A DNA stretch of 34,997 nt, taken from the NCBI GenBank assembly GCA_002726205.1, contig PBSL01000072.1, forward strand, positions 1 to 34,997, in the 5' to 3' direction. Both the position numbers and the translations under genes were made by a program. A model generated the notes under the pieces. It had not been told where the DNA came from, searched no databases, and saw nothing but the letters and a program-made list of their open reading frames with translations. The stretch is from Planctomycetaceae bacterium. GTDB lineage: Bacteria; Planctomycetota; Planctomycetia; Planctomycetales; Planctomycetaceae. Positions 7,855-15,973 of the stretch are shown here, in pieces. Each line of letters begins with the position of its first letter. The first letter of the stretch is position 1.

Positions 7855-8298
7855 TCAGCCAGTCAGCGGGTTTTCGGTTTTTGAATCGAGACCGGGATGG
7901 ACCCACTCGGTACTTCCATCGGAGAAGTTTTCTTTCTTCCAGATGGGAACGATTTCCTTGAGCGTATCAATCAGGAACCGTCCGGCCTCGAAAGCCGCGT
8001 CCCGGTGCGGACAACTCACGGCGACCGCGACGCTGACATCTCCGAGCGCGAGGTGGCCGAGCCTGTGGACGATGCCCCAGCGTGTCACGGGCCATCGCTG
8101 GCAGGCGGTCTCGACAAGTTCCTCGAGTTTCGCTTCCGCCATCTCGGGGTAGGCTTCGTAGTCCAGTGCCAGCGTTCGCCGGCCGTCGGTCAACTCACGC
8201 ACAGTTCCCAGGAACACGACGATGGCACCGGCCGCGTTGTCGCGGACCGATTCGGTCAGTTGCTGCGTGTCGATCGGGTCGTGTGTCAACTGGATCAT
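7855..8298 (-). CDS. moaE: Molybdopterin synthase catalytic subunit MoaE
   Basis: Large subunit of molybdopterin synthase, which inserts the dithiolene sulfurs into precursor Z using MoaD thiocarboxylate. 147 residues from ATG 8298 (MIQLTHDPID), the usual length. Family marks are GAIVVFLGTVRE, YEAYPEMAEAKLEEL, HRLGHLALGDVSVAVAV, and the active-site lysines in VPIWKKENFSDG. It begins 10 bases after moaD ends, so the two synthase subunits are probably co-translated. The in-frame opening upstream of 8298 would overlap moaD and is rejected as the start. Confidence 0.95.
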   Translation of the reverse strand: MIQLTHDPIDTQQLTESVRDNAAGAIVVFLGTVRELTDGRRTLALDYEAYPEMAEAKLEELVETACQRWPVTRWGIVHRLGHLALGDVSVAVAVSCPHRDAAFEAGRFLIDTLKEIVPIWKKENFSDGSTEWVHPGLDSKTENPLTG

Positions 8299-8308
8299 GG
8301 CGCTCGGT

Positions 8309-8554
8309 TCAGCCTCCACTGACAGGTGGAAAGCAGGCAACAGTTTTCCCGTCCGAGACCACGATGCCGTCGTCGGCGTAGTCGGTGCCGACGGCGATCA
8401 ACAGCCCGGGGGCCAGCGGAGCGAGATCGGGAACGGTGCTGGCGAGAGCCTGGCGAACATCGCCGACGAGGACAGGTTCGTCGAGGTCCAACTCGACGTG
8501 ATCTTGTCCAGCCAGTTCGCGGGCGCGGGCATACAATTGAACGGCCAGCTTCAC
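8309..8554 (-). CDS. moaD: Molybdopterin synthase sulfur carrier subunit MoaD
   Basis: Ubiquitin-like sulfur carrier, 81 residues, starting VKLAVQLYARARELAGQ and ending PPVSGG; the C-terminal GG is the site that becomes adenylated and then thiocarboxylated. The GTG at 8554 overlaps the stop of the upstream oxidoreductase gene in a GTGA, so initiation is likely coupled. A longer in-frame opening runs back to 8695 but lies inside the upstream gene and gives non-family sequence. Directly followed by moaE. Confidence 0.93.
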   Translation of the reverse strand: MKLAVQLYARARELAGQDHVELDLDEPVLVGDVRQALASTVPDLAPLAPGLLIAVGTDYADDGIVVSDGKTVACFPPVSGG

Positions 8555-11487
8555 GCGATCACCAGTTTCTGTCCGGGAGCCGACAGCCGCTGCCGAATTT
8601 CCGGGGCCAGTCCATAAGAGAGTGCCAGGAGTTTGAGTGGGTGGAGTGTCTGGATGGTGGTTCCCTGCTGCATCTGAATCCGGCAACTGCTGCATTCGGT
8701 TGTCCCGATATTAAGATCACCGCGTTGCATCCTGCTCATCAGCGGGCGACCAATCTCCATCGAAGTCGCGTAGTTCTCCTGCATGATCCCGTAGGCACCG
8801 GCCATTCCCGAGCAGCCCTCCTCAATTGTAGAAACCTGCAAACCGGGAATCAAACTGAGCAAATCCTGAAATGAACTGGAGTCGTCGAGCGTCTTGAGAT
8901 GGCAGGGGGTGTGGTAGCCGACGGTTAATTCAAGCGGTTGAAAGTCCAGTGACAGTTCCCCGGCCTCATGGCGTTCGGCCAGGAACGTGCCGGCTTCGAC
9001 GACTTGTTCAGCAACCGCCGCCGCATCGGGATGGTCGAGCAGTTCGGGGTATTCCTGCTTGAGACAGACGGCCGCGGACGGTTCGGTACAGATGATCCTG
9101 TGCCCTTCGCGGGCCAATTCTCCCAGTTCCCTGAGGTTCCACGCCGCCAACTCCCGTGCCTCCGAGAGGTCTCCGGCTGACACCAGGTTCATCCCCGAGG
9201 GTTGTTGGTCCCGCGGCACATGGACGGGGATCTTGTTGTGCTCCAGAACCCGGACGAGCGACATGGCCAGCTCGGGATCGTGGTGGTTGGCGAAGTGATC
9301 AACGAAGTAGACAACCGGCCTGGGATTGCTGCCCGGCCGGGGTCGAATTGTCCAACGACGCTTGAGCGATCTCAGGAAGGACCGCCGAGCCAACAGGGGC
9401 AGCTTTCTTTCCCTGTGAATGCCGAGCAGTTTTTCGAGGAACCAGCGGGCCGAGGGCTGGGTCAGCAACCAGTTGGCTGCCCGGGGCATGATACTCCCGA
9501 AGGCACTGAGTGAATGAACGCGGGAGGCTGTCCAGTCGAATCGACCAAGCCCATCGGCATCGACTCGTGCCGCCTTGGCCTCGATCATCAGGTGGGGCAC
9601 GTTGACGTGACCGGGACACTCCAGTTGGCACTGCTTGCAGTTGAAGCAGAGCGATGCCAGTTGATGGAGTTGCTCGGTCTCCAGGGCAGTGGCCGCGAGT
9701 GGCCCGTGGAGTGCACGGATTGCGTTGGCTTTGGCTCGAGGGCTGGCGTGTTCGGAGGGGTTGATGCGAAAGAAGGGGCACATTCTCTGGACCCTTGACT
9801 GGGTCCGGCAGACTCCACAGCCATTGCAGTCACCGGCCACTTCGACGAGTTCTTCCGGCGCCCAGGAGAATTTCAGCGAGACGAGTTCGGGAGGAGTGGC
9901 GGTCGTGATTGTCGGCAACGGGCGGAAGTTCCGGCGGGTCAGGTGTGGATCGTCGCCGAGGATCTTGCCTGGATTGAGTCGCCGTTGAGGGTCGAACAGG
10001 TCCTTGATGAACTGAAAGACGCGGTACAAGGGACCGTATTGTGATGGGACGAAGGCGGTCCGTGCGAGGCCATCGCCGTGTTCGCCGCTGATCGTTCCTC
10101 CCTGCTGGAACACGACTTCGTAGAGATCGTGTGCCAGCTCTTCGATTTTCGGACCGGTTTCGTCACTGGGCTGAGGCAGAAACGGCCTGAGATGGAGCTG
10201 TCCGGCTGCCGCGTGGGCGTAGAGTGATGCGGTGACCTCGTGATCCTGGAAAACCCGTTGCGTGGCCAGCAGGAAGTCGTGGAGATTTTCCGGCGGAACC
10301 GCAATGTCCTCGACGAATGGCAACGGTCGTGTCGTCCCCTTCAAACGTGTCAACAGGGGGACGACCCGTTGAGGGAGTGACCAGAGAAACTCGACGTCAT
10401 CAAAATCGAAAGCCTCGTGGGCGACGTGTGTCGATTGGGCGGTTGCGCGAGCGGCCGACACCACGCGTGCGATCCTGTTCTGGATTTCACGACGACTGTT
10501 GCCGGTCTGTTCAACGATCAACGCCGCTTCCGAACCGGCCGGGATCATGGCCGCAAATCGCGGGTCGGCTTCGCGGCCAAGGCTGAGTACGCGGCGGTCC
10601 ATCAGATCGCAGGCACTGGGTTGCAGTGGCGTGATGGCCTGGACACAGCGGGTCGCCTCTTCCAGGCTGCCAAACAGCAACAGGACGATTCCCCGGTGAC
10701 TGGGCAGCGGCGAGGTGTGCAGCGTGGCGCTGGTGAACAGTCCCAGAGTGCCCTCGGACCCGACGAGCATTCTGGCGAGTTCCAGCCGGTCTTTACTGAG
10801 GATGCCCCGGAGGTGATAGCCGCTGCAATTGCGGGGTAACAGGGGCTGCCGCTCTTGGATCAACTCGTTGTTTTCTCTCAAGATTCGTGCCAGCCCATCG
10901 CAGAGTCGTTGATGGGGATCGCCCGGGTCGGCGGTTCGACCGATCAGTGGTTCGCTTCCCGCTTCGATGATGGTGCCGTCGGCCAGTACCATCTCGAGCT
11001 TGGCGACATGGTCACGAGTCGATCCGATGCGGACCGAGCGTGATCCGGCCGCGTCGACGGCCAGCATTCCACCGATCGTGGTGATCGGCCCATTCGAGGG
11101 ATCGGGGGGAAAGTAGCGACCGAGCGGGCGCAGCTGCCGATTCAACTGGTCACGAACGACACCGGCTTCGACGGTGACTGTCTGCGAGTCGACGGAAAGA
11201 ACTCGATGGAGATGCCGGGAGAAGTCCACAACGATGCCCCGGCCCAGGCAGCCCCCGGCGACCCCACTCCCGGCACCACGGGGAAAGACTCCCACCCCGG
11301 TCTCATTCGCGTAGCGAACGATCGAGATGACGTCGTCGAGTGTCTTGGGGCAGGCGACGGCGAGGGGTTCGACCTGGTAGAGGCTTGCGTCGCTGGCGTA
11401 CAGCATCGTCGACAGGGGATCGACAAGTAATTCCCCCTGCAGCACGCTGCCAAGGTCCTCGGTCATCCTCTGTCGCTGTTCGTCCAC
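8551..11487 (-). CDS. FAD-linked oxidase fused to Fe-S / CCG domain (GlcD-GlpC type)
   Basis: A 978-residue fusion of the D-lactate/glycolate dehydrogenase kind. Residues ~40-230 form a PCMH-type FAD domain (FPRGAGSGVAGG, then GGMLAVDAAGSRSVRIG), ~250-530 the FAD-oxidase C domain (HAAAGQLHLRPFL; ISGEHGDGLAR; NPGKIL). A first 4Fe-4S motif is near 553-570 (CNGCGVCR then MCP) and a canonical CxxCxxCxxxCP near 614-626. The C-terminal GlpC-like part has two Cys-rich motifs (GYHTPCHLKTLD near 860; ECSSCRIQMQQ near 930). Such fusions oxidise 2-hydroxy acids and pass electrons to quinone or another carrier; the substrate cannot be told. The start is unsure: GTG 11487 has GGAG 10 bases upstream; TTG 11493 and ATG 11466 are alternatives. 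Confidence 0.9.
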   Translation of the reverse strand: MDEQRQRMTEDLGSVLQGELLVDPLSTMLYASDASLYQVEPLAVACPKTLDDVISIVRYANETGVGVFPRGAGSGVAGGCLGRGIVVDFSRHLHRVLSVDSQTVTVEAGVVRDQLNRQLRPLGRYFPPDPSNGPITTIGGMLAVDAAGSRSVRIGSTRDHVAKLEMVLADGTIIEAGSEPLIGRTADPGDPHQRLCDGLARILRENNELIQERQPLLPRNCSGYHLRGILSKDRLELARMLVGSEGTLGLFTSATLHTSPLPSHRGIVLLLFGSLEEATRCVQAITPLQPSACDLMDRRVLSLGREADPRFAAMIPAGSEAALIVEQTGNSRREIQNRIARVVSAARATAQSTHVAHEAFDFDDVEFLWSLPQRVVPLLTRLKGTTRPLPFVEDIAVPPENLHDFLLATQRVFQDHEVTASLYAHAAAGQLHLRPFLPQPSDETGPKIEELAHDLYEVVFQQGGTISGEHGDGLARTAFVPSQYGPLYRVFQFIKDLFDPQRRLNPGKILGDDPHLTRRNFRPLPTITTATPPELVSLKFSWAPEELVEVAGDCNGCGVCRTQSRVQRMCPFFRINPSEHASPRAKANAIRALHGPLAATALETEQLHQLASLCFNCKQCQLECPGHVNVPHLMIEAKAARVDADGLGRFDWTASRVHSLSAFGSIMPRAANWLLTQPSARWFLEKLLGIHRERKLPLLARRSFLRSLKRRWTIRPRPGSNPRPVVYFVDHFANHHDPELAMSLVRVLEHNKIPVHVPRDQQPSGMNLVSAGDLSEARELAAWNLRELGELAREGHRIICTEPSAAVCLKQEYPELLDHPDAAAVAEQVVEAGTFLAERHEAGELSLDFQPLELTVGYHTPCHLKTLDDSSSFQDLLSLIPGLQVSTIEEGCSGMAGAYGIMQENYATSMEIGRPLMSRMQRGDLNIGTTECSSCRIQMQQGTTIQTLHPLKLLALSYGLAPEIRQRLSAPGQKLVIA

Positions 11488-11542
11488 CCGCAACAGGCTC
11501 CGGAAGGTTCGTGGGGAACGGAAAATGCGTCAGCGTTTGCCG

Positions 11543-12067
11543 TCACGAACTCGGTTCGCGGTATTCACCGCAATCTTGTCGTGCGGAAGCCGTGTCGGCC
11601 GTGGGTGGATGTTGGGTCTTCTGGCGAATCGCGTCCTGGCGATACCGCTCGGCTGTCTCGTGACTGAATCGATCGTACTCGGTGACCGACGAATCAAGTC
11701 GGTGTCGCGCGTGGCACCGGTAACAGACCAGAACATCCTTCATCAGACTATACAACGCCAAATCGGCCAGTGCGAACAGCATCAGGATGCCGATTGCAAT
11801 CAAGGGACGGTATTGTGCCCAGGCGATCGTCGAGAGCAGAATTCCCGTTCCCACGATTGCCAGGCCGATGGCCTGTGGGAAGTCTTTTTGCCGCCAGAGG
11901 TCTTTTTCGCCACAGGCCAGGCACCGGCACAGTTGCTCCTTCCGCCATGCTGATTCCGGCACCGTTCGCTCGTCCCCGCAACCCGGGCATCGATAACGTC
12001 CTTCGGTGAGCCCTTCGGTCGCCCGGACTGTCTGTTCGCACTTGGGGCAGGAAAATACCAGTTGCAT
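11543..12067 (-). CDS. Zinc-ribbon membrane protein, function unknown
   Basis: 174 residues from an ATG preceded by GAGG at 7 bases. An N-terminal ribbon has C7xxC10 and C27xxC30 (FSCPKCEQ, YRCPGCGDE). A second Cys pair, C49xxC52 (CLACGE), lies just before two predicted TM helices (about 66-85 and 88-107), and its likely partner pair C115xxC118 (CYRCHARHR) lies just after them. The second ribbon would therefore be split by a membrane hairpin with both halves on the cytoplasmic side. The C-terminal 50 residues are polar. I do not recognise a named family. It follows a polytopic membrane protein by 40 bases and precedes the FAD/Fe-S oxidoreductase by 55 bases. Confidence 0.75.
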   Translation of the reverse strand: MQLVFSCPKCEQTVRATEGLTEGRYRCPGCGDERTVPESAWRKEQLCRCLACGEKDLWRQKDFPQAIGLAIVGTGILLSTIAWAQYRPLIAIGILMLFALADLALYSLMKDVLVCYRCHARHRLDSSVTEYDRFSHETAERYRQDAIRQKTQHPPTADTASARQDCGEYREPSS

Positions 12068-12107
12068 GGTTTGCCTCGTTGCGGGAAGTCCCGGAGCGTG
12101 GGGAGAC

Positions 12108-12890
12108 TCAGACAGGAACGCAGAGTTCGCGGGACAGCAGCGTGGCCGTCAATTCACCGATCAGTGTCAGCATGACGCCGACGTACAGGACTCCGGTCGC
12201 CGACTGGGTGTTGTGGTATTTCAGGATCCTCCAGACCATCACCACGACCATCAGTGGTCCCACCAGTCCGGCCAGCCACCGCAATGCCATCATCACCGTC
12301 TGGTCACCGGTTCGGAGAAGGCTGCCGGCCAGTGCCAGGCCGACAGCGGCGAGCACGAGCCGGATCATCGTGGCTGCACCCAGCAAGGTGGTCAGACGCG
12401 AGAGAGGTGCCAGGGGCATGCCGCTGGCCGTCAGGTACCAGTGTCCCAGCAGCATGGCGACCATCGAAACACCCAGGAGAAACGACGTCGAGAGTTCTGT
12501 GGCCATTGCCAGCCCGGGGTATTTTTCGGCGGCCGGGCCGATTGACCATGAACTGAAACCGAGCAGGGCCGACGACAGTACTGCGATCAGGCCAATGCAA
12601 ACGGTTCCCGGAGAGCGACGTCCTAACGCCCAGACAAAACTTCCCAGGTAGGCAATACCGGCCAGGCAGACGAATGACCAGGCCGTGACTGTTGGTCCAA
12701 GCGGTCCGGCGATCGTCGCCTGGGCTGCTCCGCCCCAGAGCCGGGATGTCACGAGTGCCGCGAGAACGGCGAGTCCGAGGACGATGAGCATCTGGATGCG
12801 AAAGAATCCGTCGGTGACATGCCGCCGCGGCATCAGGCACCAGGCCAGGCTCATTCCGCAGATCAGCCGAAGAGCAAACTGGGCGATCAC
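12108..12890 (-). CDS. Polytopic membrane protein, function unknown
   Basis: 260 residues, mostly hydrophobic, with about seven or eight predicted TM helices. The start at GTG 12890 gives IAQFALRLICGMSLAWCLMPRRHV; the ribosome-binding signal is weak. Motifs that may be functional are GHWYLTASGMPLAPLSRL in the middle (a His and Tyr at a helix end) and WRILKYHNTQSATGVLYVG near the C-terminus. The pattern of helices with few charged residues and a HWYLT motif recalls electron-transfer membrane proteins, but I cannot assign a family. It starts 27 bases after folE and is followed by the zinc-ribbon membrane protein. Confidence 0.72.
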   Translation of the reverse strand: MIAQFALRLICGMSLAWCLMPRRHVTDGFFRIQMLIVLGLAVLAALVTSRLWGGAAQATIAGPLGPTVTAWSFVCLAGIAYLGSFVWALGRRSPGTVCIGLIAVLSSALLGFSSWSIGPAAEKYPGLAMATELSTSFLLGVSMVAMLLGHWYLTASGMPLAPLSRLTTLLGAATMIRLVLAAVGLALAGSLLRTGDQTVMMALRWLAGLVGPLMVVVMVWRILKYHNTQSATGVLYVGVMLTLIGELTATLLSRELCVPV

Positions 12891-12917
12891 GGTGGTGTCC
12901 GGCGTTTCGGGACGGCG

Positions 12918-13535
12918 TTAGCCGCGGTTGATCAGCGACATGACTTCGGCACGGCTCGACTGGTTGGTCTTGAAGAGCCCGCGGACGGCGCTGGTGACAG
13001 TCAGGCTGCCCGGCTTGCGAACACCACGGATCGTCATGCAGGTGTGTGTGGCTTCCAGGACCACCACGACACCCTTGGCGTCGAGTTGTTCATGGAGAAG
13101 GTCGGCGACCTGATGGGTCATTCGTTCCTGGACCTGTGGCTTCTTGGAGACCTCCTCGACGACACGGGCCAGCTTGCTGAGACCGGCGATCCGTCCGTTG
13201 GGCAGGTAGCCGACATGAGCGACGCCCATGAACGGCAGCAGGTGGTGTTCGCAGAGGCTGTTGAAGCTGATCTCCCGGACCAGTACCAGTTCGTCGAAAC
13301 TCTCTTCAAAACATTTTTCCAGGTGGCGGCCGGGATCGGTGTGCAACCCGGAAAACAACTCGGCATACATCCGGGCCACTCGCTCGGGCGTTTCGACCAG
13401 GCTCGACCGCTCCGGATCCTCGCCGATGGCCTCAAGAATCTCACGGATGGCCCGGGCGATCCGGGGCTGGTCGACCCGAGACGAACCAGGTGTGGCGTCC
13501 TCGCCCGAATCAACTGCACAGGCGGTGCTGGACAT
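12918..13535 (-). CDS. folE: GTP cyclohydrolase I
   Basis: Converts GTP to 7,8-dihydroneopterin triphosphate, the entry to tetrahydrofolate (and queuosine-type) synthesis. 205 residues; the first 20 are variable. Zinc and active-site residues are seen: C95, H97 and H98 in LCEHHLLPF, and C166 in THTCMTIRG. Other family stretches are [36 protein letters not shown] and the final [17 protein letters not shown] 13535 gives a normal length. A candidate promoter lies 60 bases upstream. Confidence 0.97.
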   Translation of the reverse strand: MSSTACAVDSGEDATPGSSRVDQPRIARAIREILEAIGEDPERSSLVETPERVARMYAELFSGLHTDPGRHLEKCFEESFDELVLVREISFNSLCEHHLLPFMGVAHVGYLPNGRIAGLSKLARVVEEVSKKPQVQERMTHQVADLLHEQLDAKGVVVVLEATHTCMTIRGVRKPGSLTVTSAVRGLFKTNQSSRAEVMSLINRG

Positions 13536-13595
13536 AGTCGTTGGCTCGTTGGGGGACGTTTCGGAGAGGGTGGTCGAATGCAGGGACGTCCGCTA

Positions 13596-13625
13596 ATTCT
13601 AGAAGCCCGCGGGGTTGCCGTCCAA
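13596..13625 (-). promoter_or_regulatory. Candidate promoter for folE
   Basis: Read on the minus strand, TAGAAT (five of six -10 bases) lies at 13601-13596 and TTGGAC (weak -35) at 13625-13620, with an 18-base spacer. The -10 is about 60 bases ahead of the folE ATG. It falls in the only sizeable gap (123 bases) between the Lon-domain gene and folE. Confidence 0.3.
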
Positions 13626-13658
13626 CCGCCCTGCGGATTGCCAGCCACGAACAGGGCA

Positions 13659-14357
13659 TCAATTCAGACTGTAGGGAGGCGGGAAAACCGATGGCCGGCC
13701 GGCGTGGGCACCGATACAGCTGCGAAGCTCGTCGAGGACCAGTTCGGCGCGGACGGCGACATCAGATTCTTCGAGGATCGACTGGGCCGCGTCCGGAGAA
13801 ATCGGCATCGAGTGTGCCAGGACGTCGCAAAGGCCACCGAGGGGAAGATCAGCGTCAAGGGAGTTGTGGAAGACGCTGTCGAATTCACAGCCCACCGCCA
13901 GTTGTTGAAAGCCGACCAGCAGTTCGCGTTGGCGTTTCAGTCGTTCACGCGACGACAGCGTTGATGGCATTCCCGGGCAGAGTTCTACCCGGCCGACGCG
14001 GTAGGGCCTGGAGGTGGTTTCTTCGTCGAGTACCAGGCCACGGGCCAGGCCTTCGAGGACAACTTGATAGCGTCCATCGGGAAGAAGTTCGGAGGACTTG
14101 ATCTGGCTGAGACAGACCATCGAGTGGATTCTTGCCGCTTTGCTCTCGTATGTCTCCTCCCAACCGGATTCCAGCAGGGCCATCGCGATCAGGCCATCTC
14201 CGGCAAGGGCATCGAAGACCATCTCCCGGTACCGCGGTTCGAAGATTACCAGCGGCAACAGGACGTGAGGAAACAACACGGTGTCGGGCAACGGGAACAA
14301 CGGCACCCGCCCGGTGAAGTCACGTAGTTGATCGGGTTCTTGGCCGAGAGGAGGCAT
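13659..14357 (-). CDS. Lon N-terminal (substrate-binding) domain protein
   Basis: 232-residue stand-alone protein with the fold of the substrate-binding domain of Lon protease. It starts MPPLGQEPDQLRDFTGRVPL and carries FPLPDTVLFPHVLLPLVIFEPRYREM, the hallmark of the domain. An SRPYRVGRVEL strand follows, then an alpha-helical C-terminal half. No AAA+ ATPase or protease domain is present, so it is not a protease by itself. Such short proteins are common in bacteria and their role is unknown. It is the first gene of the minus-strand run and is divergent from nth. Confidence 0.88.
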   Translation of the reverse strand: MPPLGQEPDQLRDFTGRVPLFPLPDTVLFPHVLLPLVIFEPRYREMVFDALAGDGLIAMALLESGWEETYESKAARIHSMVCLSQIKSSELLPDGRYQVVLEGLARGLVLDEETTSRPYRVGRVELCPGMPSTLSSRERLKRQRELLVGFQQLAVGCEFDSVFHNSLDADLPLGGLCDVLAHSMPISPDAAQSILEESDVAVRAELVLDELRSCIGAHAGRPSVFPPPYSLN

Positions 14358-14431
14358 GGAATGGAGGTGCTGGTCTGCGGGATGAAGGGAAAGACAGATT
14401 CAGGACGGACGGAACTGCGGTCCGAAGACGA

Positions 14432-14459
14432 TTGCGATTGGTCGTTCGTCGCGTATGAT
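14432..14459 (+). promoter_or_regulatory. Candidate sigma-70 promoter for nth
   Basis: TTGCGA at 14432-14437 and TATGAT at 14454-14459 with a 16-base spacer, matching four and five consensus bases. It sits in the 235-base divergent region between the Lon-domain gene and nth and predicts a leader of about 125 bases for nth. Nothing else is evident in this gap. Confidence 0.42.
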
Positions 14460-14592
14460 CACTACTTGACCACACGGGAATCATCCGTCAGCCGGACGCT
14501 TCGATCGGTTCAGGCGACTCCCGGTGCCCCGATTTTAATGGTCCGACGACGGCTGTGTCCATCAGCCAGTTCTCTTGTTCAATGGAAAGCCC

Positions 14593-15270
14593 ATGGCCAG
14601 GTCGGGTTGTAGCGTTCCCAACGGTGACGTTAAGGATCGGGCAAGAAAGATCCTGAGGGGGCTCAAGCGGACCTATCCTGATGCCGAATGTGCCCTGCTT
14701 CACGACGACGCCTTTCAACTGCTCGCAGCAACAATCCTCTCGGCACAGTGCACCGACGAACGGGTCAACATGGTGACTCCTGTCCTGTTCGAGAAGTACC
14801 CGACGGCCGAGGCGTTGGCAACGGGTCGGATTCGTGATATCGAGCGGATCATCAAGTCGACCGGTTTCTTTCGGGCAAAGTCCAAGAGTCTCAAGGGGAT
14901 GGCCCAGGGACTGGTGGGAGAATTCGGCGGCGAATTGCCGAGGGACGTTGACCAACTGGTCAAGTTGCCCGGTGTCGGTCGCAAGACTGCCAACGTGGTC
15001 CTGGGAGTCTGCTATCGAATTGCCAGCGGTGTGGTCGTCGATACGCATGTCCGGCGGATCAGCAACCTGCTGGGGCTCACCTCGCAGGAGAATCCCGAGA
15101 AGATCGAAGTTGACTTGATGAACCTATTGCCCAAGACGCAGTGGATCGACTTTTCTCACCGGATCATCCATCACGGTCGCAAGGTCTGTATCGCCCGTCG
15201 ACCACGGTGCGTTGACTGCACGCTGTTGAAGTGGTGTCCCCGCGTCGGGTTGCCGCCGCTGGAGGAGTGA
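14593..15270 (+). CDS. nth: Endonuclease III (DNA glycosylase/AP lyase)
   Basis: Base-excision repair enzyme that removes oxidised pyrimidines and cuts the abasic site. 225 residues from ATG 14593; an in-frame TTG at 14575 is a less likely start. The helix-hairpin-helix is [12 protein letters not shown], with catalytic K131, and D150 is in VVDTHVRR. The C-terminal 4Fe-4S cluster has the exact spacing C199-x6-C206-x2-C209-x5-C215. [17 protein letters not shown] near residue 43 is also typical. dcd follows after 124 bases on the same strand. Confidence 0.97.
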   Translation: MARSGCSVPNGDVKDRARKILRGLKRTYPDAECALLHDDAFQLLAATILSAQCTDERVNMVTPVLFEKYPTAEALATGRIRDIERIIKSTGFFRAKSKSLKGMAQGLVGEFGGELPRDVDQLVKLPGVGRKTANVVLGVCYRIASGVVVDTHVRRISNLLGLTSQENPEKIEVDLMNLLPKTQWIDFSHRIIHHGRKVCIARRPRCVDCTLLKWCPRVGLPPLEE

Positions 15271-15315
15271 GACTCCGAAATACTGGGCCGGGAACTCCGG
15301 TAACTCACATTGTTG

Positions 15316-15356
15316 CAACCGCCTGGAAATCGGACTACCGTGTGGCGCGGCGGTTG
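15316..15356 (+). repeat. Inverted repeat between nth and dcd
   Basis: CAACCGCC at 15316-15323 and GGCGGTTG at 15349-15356 are perfect inverse copies separated by 25 bases. The right arm ends 38 bases ahead of the dcd start. There is no T-run. It could be a weak 3' hairpin for nth, an operator, or chance. Confidence 0.35.
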
Positions 15357-15394
15357 TAGAGGATTGATGGACCCTTGACGGACGGGATGCCGAC

Positions 15395-15964
15395 ATGATC
15401 CTGACTGGTACGGAGATCACCGAGCAACTGGGTCGGGACGTTGTCATCGAACCGTTCGATTCCGATCGCCTCAATCCCAACAGCTACAACCTCAGCCTCC
15501 ACAACGAACTCCTCGTCTACGAAGAGATCGTTCTCGACATGCAGAGGCCAAACCGGTTTCGCCGGTACACGATTCCTCCGGAGGGGTTCGTGCTGAACCC
15601 CAACCAGCTGTACCTGGCGAGGACAGTTGAACGAACCGAAACCCATAACCTGGTGCCGATGGTCGAGGGCCGCAGTTCGATCGGCCGACTCGGACTGTTT
15701 GTGCACTGTACCAACGGCTACGGTGACGTCGGTTTCTGCGGGTACTGGACCCTGGAGATGTTCGCCGTCCAGCCGGTTCGCGTGTACCCCGGGGTCCCGA
15801 TCTGCCAGATCCTCTATCACTCGATTTCCGGGGATGTGACCGAGTACAAGAGCGACAAGTACCAGCACAACCAGGACATCCAGCCGAGCCTGCTGTTCAA
15901 GGAATTTCAACAGCAGTACGACCCTCAAATGCGGTTGAGCTTCGGCCAGGAGCTGGCCGAGTGA
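15395..15964 (+). CDS. dcd: dCTP deaminase
   Basis: Deaminates dCTP to dUTP (some members also hydrolyse dUTP), feeding thymidylate synthesis. 189 residues, family length. Conserved parts are SDRLNPNSYNLSLH near residue 24, VEGRSSIGRLGLFVH near 90 with the conserved Arg and Ser pair, WTLEMF carrying the catalytic Glu, and the nucleotide-contacting YKSDKYQHNQDIQPS near the C-terminus. ATG 15395 is the natural start. The gene ends 9 bases from the stop of the convergent 1257-residue gene. Confidence 0.95.
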   Translation: MILTGTEITEQLGRDVVIEPFDSDRLNPNSYNLSLHNELLVYEEIVLDMQRPNRFRRYTIPPEGFVLNPNQLYLARTVERTETHNLVPMVEGRSSIGRLGLFVHCTNGYGDVGFCGYWTLEMFAVQPVRVYPGVPICQILYHSISGDVTEYKSDKYQHNQDIQPSLLFKEFQQQYDPQMRLSFGQELAE

Positions 15965-15973
15965 CCGGCCGGA

